Assembly: GCA_022574295.1 (NCBI GenBank) | Contig: JACZSJ010000013.1 | Coordinates: 1-34,829 of the forward strand | DNA: 34,829 nt | Origin: Pseudomonadota bacterium | Lineage (GTDB): Bacteria; Pseudomonadota; Gammaproteobacteria; Eutrophobiales; Eutrophobiaceae | Direction: 5' to 3' | Notes under the pieces: generated by a model | What the model saw: only the letters and a program-made list of their open reading frames with translations | The model's database searches: none | Told to the model about the DNA's origin: nothing | Translations under genes and position numbers: made by a program | Shown here: one piece after another, positions 28,487 through 34,829 of the stretch | How positions within the stretch are numbered: position 1 is the stretch's first letter | How the letters are laid out: each line of letters starts with the position of its first letter

Positions 28487-29254
28487 ATGCGCCTATTACC
28501 GTGGCGTGGCGGCTTGGTAAAAAGAGTCACATCATTTATGCCTCTATTTTTGCGTAATTTTTTGCGCAAGAACATAACCGCCTTTGAATACCATTTACGT
28601 TATTCCAGAGAAGAACGAAAAATAGCAAATCTACGTGATGGATGCCCCGAACGCGAAGTTGCCCCTGACTTGTCAGGAATACCACGTAGTCATCAGGGAC
28701 GATACCGCTTCAGTTGCCACAGGATACCTGGTGATGCGCGTGTACTTGATGCTGCATGCGGCATAGGCTATGGGGCTTATATCCTGGCAACAGAAAGTCG
28801 CGCTGCTTCCATAACTGCCCTAGACATATCGAAACAGGGTATAGCCTATGGCAGGCGTCATTATTCTGCCCCTGAAATTGATTTTGGCGTTACCGATATT
28901 ACTGCCTTGAACCTGAAGGAAGACACCTTCGATGTCATTGTATCGTTTGAAACAATCGAACATGTTAAAGCACCAAAGTCGGTCTTACGCTCTTTTCATG
29001 AATCACTAGCTGAAGATGGAATACTAATTGTGTCAGTTCCCAATGAAGTACTTCTTCCTTTTAATCGCGAAACCTATGTGCATCATGAGCGACATTATAC
29101 GCCTGATGAACTGTGTAAATTGGTCGAATCTTGTGGCTTCAGGGTTGAAAGGATTTTTGCTCAAGGGGATGATGACATGATCCGAGAGGGAGAGAACGGA
29201 AAAACTATTCTCGTTGAGGCGCGTAAGGCACGCCATCATTCAACAGAAAAATAA
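28487..29254 (+). CDS. SAM-dependent class I methyltransferase
   Basis: A 255-residue Rossmann methyltransferase. Motif I is RVLDAACGIGYGAYILA, followed by the acidic end of strand 2 in ITALDISKQGIAYGRRHY, VTDITALNL and FDVIVSFETIEHVKAPKSVLRSFHESLAEDGILIVSVPNE. The ORF in the track begins 228 bases earlier, overlapping the flippase gene out of frame; I start at the ATG at 28487, which has AGGAG seven bases ahead and gives a normal length. In this position it probably methylates a sugar or the glycan end, which can serve as chain terminator, but that is inferred only from context. The next gene begins 8 bases later. Confidence 0.88.
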   Translation: MRLLPWRGGLVKRVTSFMPLFLRNFLRKNITAFEYHLRYSREERKIANLRDGCPEREVAPDLSGIPRSHQGRYRFSCHRIPGDARVLDAACGIGYGAYILATESRAASITALDISKQGIAYGRRHYSAPEIDFGVTDITALNLKEDTFDVIVSFETIEHVKAPKSVLRSFHESLAEDGILIVSVPNEVLLPFNRETYVHHERHYTPDELCKLVESCGFRVERIFAQGDDDMIREGENGKTILVEARKARHHSTEK

Positions 29255-29262
29255 GGCACAGT

Positions 29263-30456
29263 ATGGAAAAAACAGCTTTGGCTAATATGATTATTCCGCT
29301 TGCAAAAATCCCTACTGCATTTCCAGTTTCTGATGTTGCGCTGTTCTTACCGACGGCATGTGATGATGGTGGTACGCAGCGCGTGATGATCTGTCTGGCA
29401 AACGGATTCTCTCAACAGGGTCTTGCTGTAGATTTATTGGTCGTGAGTGAGGAAGGGCCGTTCCTCAAGGATGTCTCCGAGGCCGTTCGTATTGTGGATC
29501 TGCGTCCAATTCAGGGATGGTTCCACTACAAAAAGCCTTATTATCTTTATTATTTTCAACTGGTGTTACAGTTGGCTACGTATTTGCGGCGTATACGCCC
29601 CCGCTGCCTTTTGTCGGCACTAAATATTTACAATTTTATCGCCATTGTTGCCCATATTTTTGTTCTATCCTCAACTCGGCTCTATGTTTCCGAGCGTACT
29701 ACCATCAGCAAAGTTGCGTGGCCGGGTAAGGCAATTTTTCAGCATTTACTACCCTTGACGATGCATTGTCTTTATCGTCGAGCGGACAAAATCCTTGCTG
29801 TGTCTGAAGGTGTGGCGGACGATCTTGCCCGGTTTGCCCGGTTAAGACGAGACAGCATCTGCACCATTTACAATCCTGTCCCGGTTGATTATATTGCGGC
29901 CAAGGCAAAGCAGCCTTTAGCACACCCCTGGTTTGCCCCGGGGCAGCCGCCCGTGCTGCTGGGCGTCGGATGTTTATGTGTGGCAAAGGATTTCCCCAAT
30001 TTGCTCCATGCCTTCGCCTTGATTCGAAACAAACGACCGGTTCGCCTGGTTATTTTAGGTGAAGGGGGACTACGCACTGAACTCGAAGCCCTGGCAAAAA
30101 AACTCAATGTGGCAGATGATGTGATATTTCCAGGATTTGTTGCTAACCCCTATGCTTGGATGCATCGGGCAACCGTTTTTGTTCTGTCTTCTGCGTATGA
30201 GGGACTTTCCAATGCCTTGCTCGAGGCCATGGCATCAGGTACGTCGGTGGTGTCTACCGATTGTCCCAGTGGTTCTGCTGAAATTCTTGAAGGCGGGAAG
30301 TGGGGACACCTGGTATCTATAGGAGATCCAGCAGCTCTGGCTCATGCGATCATAGAAACCCTGGACACACCGAAGGCGGTGGACGTTACCGAACGGGCGC
30401 GGGATTTCAATGTTGAAAATTCCGTACAGGGGTATATGGCAGCTATGGAACTCTAG
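29263..30456 (+). CDS. Glycosyltransferase, GT4 family
   Basis: A 397-residue GT-B enzyme. The acceptor domain contains LPTACDDGGTQRVMICLANGFSQQGLAVDLLV, then ERTTISKVAWPGKA, IYNPVPVDYI, and the donor domain LVILGEGGLRTELEALAKKL, VIFPGFVANPYAWM and YEGLSNALLEAMASGTSVVSTDCPSGSAEIL. The phosphate-contact position of the usual GRLxxxKDF motif is Cys here (GCLCVAKDF). AAGG lies seven bases before the ATG. It closes the plus-strand glycan run; 246 bases with no convincing gene or terminator separate it from the convergent GT2 gene. Confidence 0.9.
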   Translation: MEKTALANMIIPLAKIPTAFPVSDVALFLPTACDDGGTQRVMICLANGFSQQGLAVDLLVVSEEGPFLKDVSEAVRIVDLRPIQGWFHYKKPYYLYYFQLVLQLATYLRRIRPRCLLSALNIYNFIAIVAHIFVLSSTRLYVSERTTISKVAWPGKAIFQHLLPLTMHCLYRRADKILAVSEGVADDLARFARLRRDSICTIYNPVPVDYIAAKAKQPLAHPWFAPGQPPVLLGVGCLCVAKDFPNLLHAFALIRNKRPVRLVILGEGGLRTELEALAKKLNVADDVIFPGFVANPYAWMHRATVFVLSSAYEGLSNALLEAMASGTSVVSTDCPSGSAEILEGGKWGHLVSIGDPAALAHAIIETLDTPKAVDVTERARDFNVENSVQGYMAAMEL

Positions 30457-30702
30457 AATGCACACACTAATATTTAAAGATATAGTAATAAAAGAACAAA
30501 TGCTTAGCGGACTTCTTCTTAAAAAGAAATTCTCCTCACCCGAACCGTTTATGACATCAATTTTGCAAGAATAGTTAAGTCGAAATAGCAAGACTATGCG
30601 GCATTTACAACACACCTGGCCATAAACTTCGGGATCAAAACCATACCACATAAGCACCAGCTGGATCCGAATCCAAATCGTAATGGCGACATTGTTTTTT
30701 TA

Positions 30703-31566
30703 TCATTCATCTTTGATTGATGATCGTTGATACAGCAACATGGTAATTTGTTCAGATATCAAACCCATTAGAAAAATAGTAAACGACGTCGTAAACAGCA
30801 AGGCACTCATATTAGTAAAACGCTCCATTGTAATATAGGTATACAGGTAATAAGCCAGCCCGGTACAAAAAAACAGAAAACTAGTCGGAAAAAATATTTT
30901 TAACGGTGAATATAGAGTGCCGATCCTGAACAGGATTAATAAGAATCTCACGCCATCTTTGAACAATTTAATATGACTCTTTCCTATTCTGTCGTTTGTT
31001 TCAATCGGGACATATCCAACACTATAACCGGATCGAAAAAATGCCATGGTGCATGTTGTTGGATAAGAAAAACCATTGGGGTAAAGATATAGGAACTCTC
31101 TGAAATATTGAGCTTTAACTGCCCGGAAACCTGAGGTTAGATCCTCAACTTTTTGTCCCACCATAAAAGTTGCAAACCAATTATAGAAAGTATTGGCGCA
31201 TAACCTCCCCACACTAGCATGTGACAAAGAAGATCTGGCACCAACCACCATATCGAACCCTTGGTCCAGTTTATCGAGTAATTTCTTTATATCTTCAGGA
31301 TTATGTTGGCCGTCAGCATCCATAAAAACGAGAATATCAGCTTCAGACGTTCTAGCACCTGTTTTTATTGATGCACCATTCCCTTTTGAATATGGATGTC
31401 GCACCAGGGTGAAGCCATTGCCTTTAACTAACTGTTCAGTGTCATCGTCAGAACCATCATCAACCACAATAATCTCAAATTCCGGATGGTATTTTCTAAG
31501 CTCTGGTAATAGCTTAGCCAAGCCATGAGACTCATTCTTTGCTGGAATTATAATACTCAGCTTCAC
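30703..31566 (-). CDS. Membrane-anchored GT2 glycosyltransferase (DPM1/polyprenyl-phosphate type)
   Basis: A 287-residue family 2 glycosyltransferase. The GT-A domain opens KLSIIIPAKNESHGLAKLLPEL, has IIVVDDGSDDDTE, the metal-binding DAD in VFMDADGQHNPEDI, and DLTSGFRAVKAQYF. Two membrane segments at about residues 222-240 and 252-275 anchor the C-terminus. This layout suits transfer of a sugar to undecaprenyl phosphate, giving a lipid donor for a GT-C enzyme such as the one encoded upstream on the same strand. The start is GTG with a strong GGAGG ribosome site five to seven bases ahead. The substrate is not predictable. Confidence 0.9.
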   Translation of the reverse strand: MKLSIIIPAKNESHGLAKLLPELRKYHPEFEIIVVDDGSDDDTEQLVKGNGFTLVRHPYSKGNGASIKTGARTSEADILVFMDADGQHNPEDIKKLLDKLDQGFDMVVGARSSLSHASVGRLCANTFYNWFATFMVGQKVEDLTSGFRAVKAQYFREFLYLYPNGFSYPTTCTMAFFRSGYSVGYVPIETNDRIGKSHIKLFKDGVRFLLILFRIGTLYSPLKIFFPTSFLFFCTGLAYYLYTYITMERFTNMSALLFTTSFTIFLMGLISEQITMLLYQRSSIKDE

Positions 31567-31739
31567 TCTTCCACCTCCAAGTTATATTGCCACGGCGAAT
31601 TGTATTAATGCGTTAAGTTGATTCTTTATAAATCATATATTTTGTTCCGCAACCTGTATCCGAACACCGTATATTTACCACTATTATATAAAACACCCTA
31701 CCTATGATTACACTATAACTTCCCTTTCACCAATCATTA

Positions 31740-33572
31740 CTAAGGCACTATCTTTATTCTCTGAATTTTGTGACTAATCACATCATCATACAACTTAGCT
31801 ATATCCTTATCTTTAGGAAATTGCTTATGGGCGATCTCCATATGTTTCAACATTAATGGATAATCACCAATATCACCATATAATTTGGCAAGTATAAGAC
31901 TCAGTTTACCTTTTGAATTGTTTGACTGTAAAAATCGATTGCGTAATAAAGCATCTGCAAAGACAATTGATCTTTTCGGATCTGACCAGTTATAAGTATC
32001 TGCATTACTAAGATATAGAGTAAACTCGTTCAGAATGTCTGGATGAACTCTCTGGCTTGCAAACGCATCTTCCATTTCTCGATAAAATTCTTCGGATAAA
32101 CCTTGATTTGTAATATGTTTAGTAATCAGTAGATTGAAATAGTGATTTGCAAAAGGTCTTATGGTATGTTTTATGTTTTGCAAAACAATTCCAGCCTCCG
32201 CAAATTTTCCGACCTTCATTAACTCTTTAGCCAGTTTATCATTTGCACGATAAGACCGGGGATGATGTCTGATTTCAGTTTCTATATGCTCCCCAGCAGT
32301 AGACCATTGATGATTTCTTATTAAGGTCAGTGTCATTAACAAAATCAATATGAATATACCGATTAATCTAAAAGCTGGTCGCAATTTTTCCTGACGTTGA
32401 TACAGCACCAATACACACCATGACATACCCATTATCACCCCGATACCAGGCAAATAATTCCGGTGCTCAAAGGCGATTTCAAGAGAAAGAAAACTGGATT
32501 CTATGATATGACCCACAAGAAACCACAATATGGAAAAACTCAATATTGGCACGCGATATCGCAAAATAATTGCAATCAGAAATACAGCACCCCATGCAAT
32601 AGTACTTAACAACGTGCTCACTGGATGCAACCATCCTGTTGATAATGAAAAATCATCTAGATATAAACCCATTCGGGCAAGATCGGGTAATAGCAAACTA
32701 TGAACGTAAGTCCAGAGCACTCGTGATTCGGTCATTAACCGTTGTCCCGGCGTAAAATCCCGCCCATGATATGAGCCCAAAATAAAGTCAGGATTGCTTA
32801 ATAAATACACCACGGTAGCAAAGATAGACAGAACAAGTATCTGATGGAGTCTGCGTAATAGTGCACTCATTGCGCCAAAGCGAAACAACGTGATTTCGGC
32901 AACAAGACAAAGCAGCGGTAAAATAACTGCATTTTCCTTACTTAGCATGCCTAATGGCCAACAAATAAATAAACCTGTAAAAAGTGCCAGATGCCCTGTT
33001 GCTTGGGTATTTTCAAATTGAGACAATCTGCATCTTAAATATGCAGCAAATCCCAACAAGGTAAATAGTGCTGATAATTGTGCCATCCGTTGAACCGAGT
33101 AAAGAACAGTACTGACATTAAGGGGGTGGATTACCCAAATTACGGCTGTTAACAGGGCAATCCAACGACCATATTCTGGTTTAACTGGATGATAGATGTT
33201 GTTGTCAAGTAGTCTGTCCGCACGAAATATCCAGCTCAGAATCAGGAAGATAGTCCAGGCGGTAAACAGATGGATGAGCAGATTTACAAGTTTAAAGCCA
33301 TATGGTTCAAGACCACCGATGAAATAGTTCATTGCAAAACTCAGCTTTGCAACAGGGCGGGATGATAATATATGTGTCCGCCCATCGGGGCCAATGAATA
33401 ACTGCGACAGATTTTCGAACGAGAAGCTTTCGACATGTATCTGCTTGTTTTCGACGATACTTCCATAATCATCGAGAACAAAGCTACCATCAAGTCCTGG
33501 CAGATAAATAAGGTAGGTGATTAAACAAATAGATGAAAAAAGAACGAGGTCTGTAATCCGTTGTCTATGCAT
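31740..33572 (-). CDS. TMTC/GT-C-like multi-pass membrane protein with helical (TPR-like) C-terminus
   Basis: A 610-residue protein. About ten hydrophobic segments fill residues 5-430. The first periplasmic loop has DGSFVLDDYGSIVEN, the acidic pair expected of GT-C transferases that use lipid-linked sugars. GRTHILSSRPVAKLSFAMNYF, IHPLNVSTVLYSVQRMAQLSALFTLLGF, LSKENAVILPLLCLVAE and EHRNYLPGIGV are recurrent in a proteobacterial family I know as TMTC-like TPR proteins. The last ~180 residues are helical repeats consistent with degenerate TPRs (KLAKELMKVGKFAEAGIVLQNI). I start at the ATG at 33572 with AGAAGG upstream, not the TTG 24 codons earlier. Glycan transfer to protein or polymer is an inference. 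Confidence 0.8.
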   Translation of the reverse strand: MHRQRITDLVLFSSICLITYLIYLPGLDGSFVLDDYGSIVENKQIHVESFSFENLSQLFIGPDGRTHILSSRPVAKLSFAMNYFIGGLEPYGFKLVNLLIHLFTAWTIFLILSWIFRADRLLDNNIYHPVKPEYGRWIALLTAVIWVIHPLNVSTVLYSVQRMAQLSALFTLLGFAAYLRCRLSQFENTQATGHLALFTGLFICWPLGMLSKENAVILPLLCLVAEITLFRFGAMSALLRRLHQILVLSIFATVVYLLSNPDFILGSYHGRDFTPGQRLMTESRVLWTYVHSLLLPDLARMGLYLDDFSLSTGWLHPVSTLLSTIAWGAVFLIAIILRYRVPILSFSILWFLVGHIIESSFLSLEIAFEHRNYLPGIGVIMGMSWCVLVLYQRQEKLRPAFRLIGIFILILLMTLTLIRNHQWSTAGEHIETEIRHHPRSYRANDKLAKELMKVGKFAEAGIVLQNIKHTIRPFANHYFNLLITKHITNQGLSEEFYREMEDAFASQRVHPDILNEFTLYLSNADTYNWSDPKRSIVFADALLRNRFLQSNNSKGKLSLILAKLYGDIGDYPLMLKHMEIAHKQFPKDKDIAKLYDDVISHKIQRIKIVP

Positions 33573-33610
33573 TAATGATGTACCTTCTGTTTGGATTAAT
33601 ATTAATACAT

Positions 33611-33628
33611 GCCTGTAAGGATACAGGC
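33611..33628. other. 7-bp hairpin upstream of the TMTC-like gene
   Basis: GCCTGTA, loop AGGA, TACAGGC form a perfect stem 39 bases ahead of the chosen start codon. On the minus (gene) strand the downstream bases are AT-rich without a T-run, so terminator function is unlikely; a leader hairpin or operator is possible. Confidence 0.3.
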
Positions 33629-33760
33629 CTCTAAAATCTGGCAAGGCAGCAAACCCAGAAATAATTAATGCAATGTTAGAACATATTTCCTGATGTAGTT
33701 AGTAATTCATCAAAAGATGAGAGCGAAGGTTTTTATATATTAAAATCCAATTTTACATAA

Positions 33761-34231
33761 TCAGCCATCGTCAACTGTAACGAGTAAGCCATACTTTTCC
33801 AGTAGAACATTGTGAACACCTTTAATTTCCTTTAATGCTGCCAAGTAACGAGCTCTTTCCTTAATTGAGAATTCCTCAGTAGCGGAATCCATAGTACCGG
33901 CGATTTCCTGATAAATTATTTCACGGTCAGGGTTTCCGGCCAGTAGCCTTGAATACAATCGAAGTTTCACATAGCCATCGTCAGCACTGTAAATAAAATT
34001 CCACCATATTTCATCAATCTCATCATCAAAAATTGACACCAGTGTCTCAGAGCGTAATTTTTTAGCATCATCAAATCGTTCATATAAAAGCAACGTTTGA
34101 TGTTTGAAACGATAATCACGTAATTTCACTATGTCTGAATCTAGATACAGCCAATAAGCAAACCCAGAACAGATAAAAATCGAACAAGCCAGTATAAGAT
34201 AGCTTACACATAATCCATCTTTGTTTAACAT
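33761..34231 (-). CDS. Hypothetical single-pass membrane protein
   Basis: I do not recognise this 156-residue protein. One hydrophobic segment near the N-terminus (LCVSYLILACSIFICSGFAYWLYL, about residues 7-30) is followed by ~125 mostly helical, charged residues predicted to be periplasmic or cytoplasmic depending on orientation. Text such as LRDYRFKHQTLLLYERFDDAKKLRSETLVSIFDDEIDEIWW suggests paired helices. There is no cysteine pattern or catalytic signature. It starts 15 bases after the beta-helix gene and precedes the TMTC-like gene by 188 bases, all on the minus strand, so a role linked to them is likely but unproven. Confidence 0.65.
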   Translation of the reverse strand: MLNKDGLCVSYLILACSIFICSGFAYWLYLDSDIVKLRDYRFKHQTLLLYERFDDAKKLRSETLVSIFDDEIDEIWWNFIYSADDGYVKLRLYSRLLAGNPDREIIYQEIAGTMDSATEEFSIKERARYLAALKEIKGVHNVLLEKYGLLVTVDDG

Positions 34232-34246
34232 TATTTAATATCTTCG

Positions 34247-34829
34247 TTATTCATACTCAGAATTTTTTAAAGGTAGATATGCGCTTTTTTGAATATTATT
34301 GACAGAATAATCGCCAACAACAATGTCCTTATCCGTAATTCCAAAAAGACGGTCACCATGTAATTCACCGCCTTTACTATAACGCGGATTTTTACGATAT
34401 AGCGCGATGGCATTTCCTGGTTCAAGTGAAAATTCAATATTTTCGATCTGTGCAATCGACTGGTCTTTGACAGCAATACCAAGCTGGCAATTTTTGAGCT
34501 GGCTGTTTTGTATTGTTACCTGGCTGGCCTCACCAACAGAGATACATTTATCTCCACTGCCGACTATATTGACATTATCGATCATAGTTTTCGAATTCAT
34601 TAAATCAATGGCGTCGTTGCCAATATTGAAGAACTTTGAGTCAGATACGGTTACATCAACAATATCCATATCCAGGGCATCAAATGCAGTATTTTTAAAT
34701 TCACAACGTTTTATAGTCCCCTGACTGTACGCAATATGAACGGCATCATCACCGATACTATTATTACTGATAGTGCAATTTTCTAACCGAAAAGAATCAA
34801 CATCATGAATCTTTAACTGGCCGGGGTAA
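34247..34829 (-). CDS. Right-handed parallel beta-helix protein, 5' part outside the window
   Basis: The frame is open from the window edge to the stop, so the ATG chosen by the track (34669) is internal and the gene is partial. About 194 residues are visible. They repeat a ~22-residue rung with Asp-Ala and Asn/Cys ladders: FRLENCTISNNSIGDDAVHIA, GTIKRCEFKNTAFDALDMD, FFNIGNDAIDLMNSK, NIVGSGDKCISVGEASQ, LKNCQLGIAVKDQS. A terminal non-repeat part has YRKNPRYSKGG. This is the pectate-lyase-like right-handed beta-helix fold. Similar C-terminal halves occur, as I recall, in CotH-kinase-type surface proteins. Glycan binding or cleavage is plausible beside glycan genes, but no catalytic residues can be assigned. 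Confidence 0.75.
   Translation of the reverse strand, partial: YPGQLKIHDVDSFRLENCTISNNSIGDDAVHIAYSQGTIKRCEFKNTAFDALDMDIVDVTVSDSKFFNIGNDAIDLMNSKTMIDNVNIVGSGDKCISVGEASQVTIQNSQLKNCQLGIAVKDQSIAQIENIEFSLEPGNAIALYRKNPRYSKGGELHGDRLFGITDKDIVVGDYSVNNIQKSAYLPLKNSEYE

Noticed and set aside
30235-30657. 140-aa minus-strand ORF between the third GT4 and GT2
   Set aside because: Mostly antisense to the GT4 3' end, with no recognisable domain; a shadow ORF.

Overview
The window looks like the chromosome of a mid-GC (roughly low-to-mid 40s % G+C) gammaproteobacterium. Two things suggest this. The block purM / DUF2066 / perM-like / hda / wrbA / arsC / yihY / acyP / proS is a gene neighbourhood I recall from Pseudomonas-type genomes. 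The ilvI-ilvH-ilvC-psd-pssA-leuA run and the suhB/trmJ divergent pair are also typical of this group. No rRNA, tRNA, CRISPR array or transposase gene is visible. I cannot name a species.

Region 1 (about 1-5307, minus strand) holds a truncated peptide-type ABC substrate-binding lipoprotein, rlmD, a PolB-like 3'-5' exonuclease, cysM, rimI and a family-4 uracil-DNA glycosylase. The first ~100 bases are 75% G+C and cut the lipoprotein gene off in mid-family, so the left edge is probably a misjoin or a foreign breakpoint.

Region 2 (5347-12043, minus strand) is a branched-chain amino acid and phospholipid operon: ilvI, ilvH, ilvC, a psd homologue, pssA, then leuA. The psd homologue has lost all three residues of the self-processing triad. 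ilvI and pssA start with TTG and psd with GTG.

Region 3 (12044-12552) is the only gene-free stretch above 300 bases. It carries a perfect 17-bp inverted repeat 254 bp apart, enclosing a chain of small hairpins. Read on the minus strand, several hairpin loops carry GGA in A(N)GGA contexts, as in CsrA/RsmA-titrating RNAs. A weak hairpin followed by T7 lies just beyond. It may be a MITE, a CsrB/RsmZ-like RNA, or both.

Region 4 (12553-22805) is housekeeping: proS, acyP, a YihY-family membrane protein, arsC/yfgD, wrbA, hda, an AI-2E-type permease, a DUF2066 protein, purM (without purN), trmJ and suhB. A second 238-bp inverted-repeat element with TA at both ends sits exactly between arsC and wrbA. 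It supplies the last base of the arsC stop codon and abuts the wrbA start.

Region 5 (22876-34829) is a surface-glycan locus. On the plus strand, a GT4 glycosyltransferase, an AsnB-like amidotransferase, a second GT4, a Wzx-like flippase, a SAM methyltransferase and a third GT4 are tightly packed. On the minus strand there is a membrane-anchored GT2, a TMTC/GT-C-like membrane protein with a helical C-terminal part, a small one-TM protein, and the C-terminal part of a right-handed beta-helix protein that runs off the window. Together they suggest assembly, amidation, methylation and export of a cell-surface polysaccharide. No Wzy, Wzz or ligase is identifiable inside the window.
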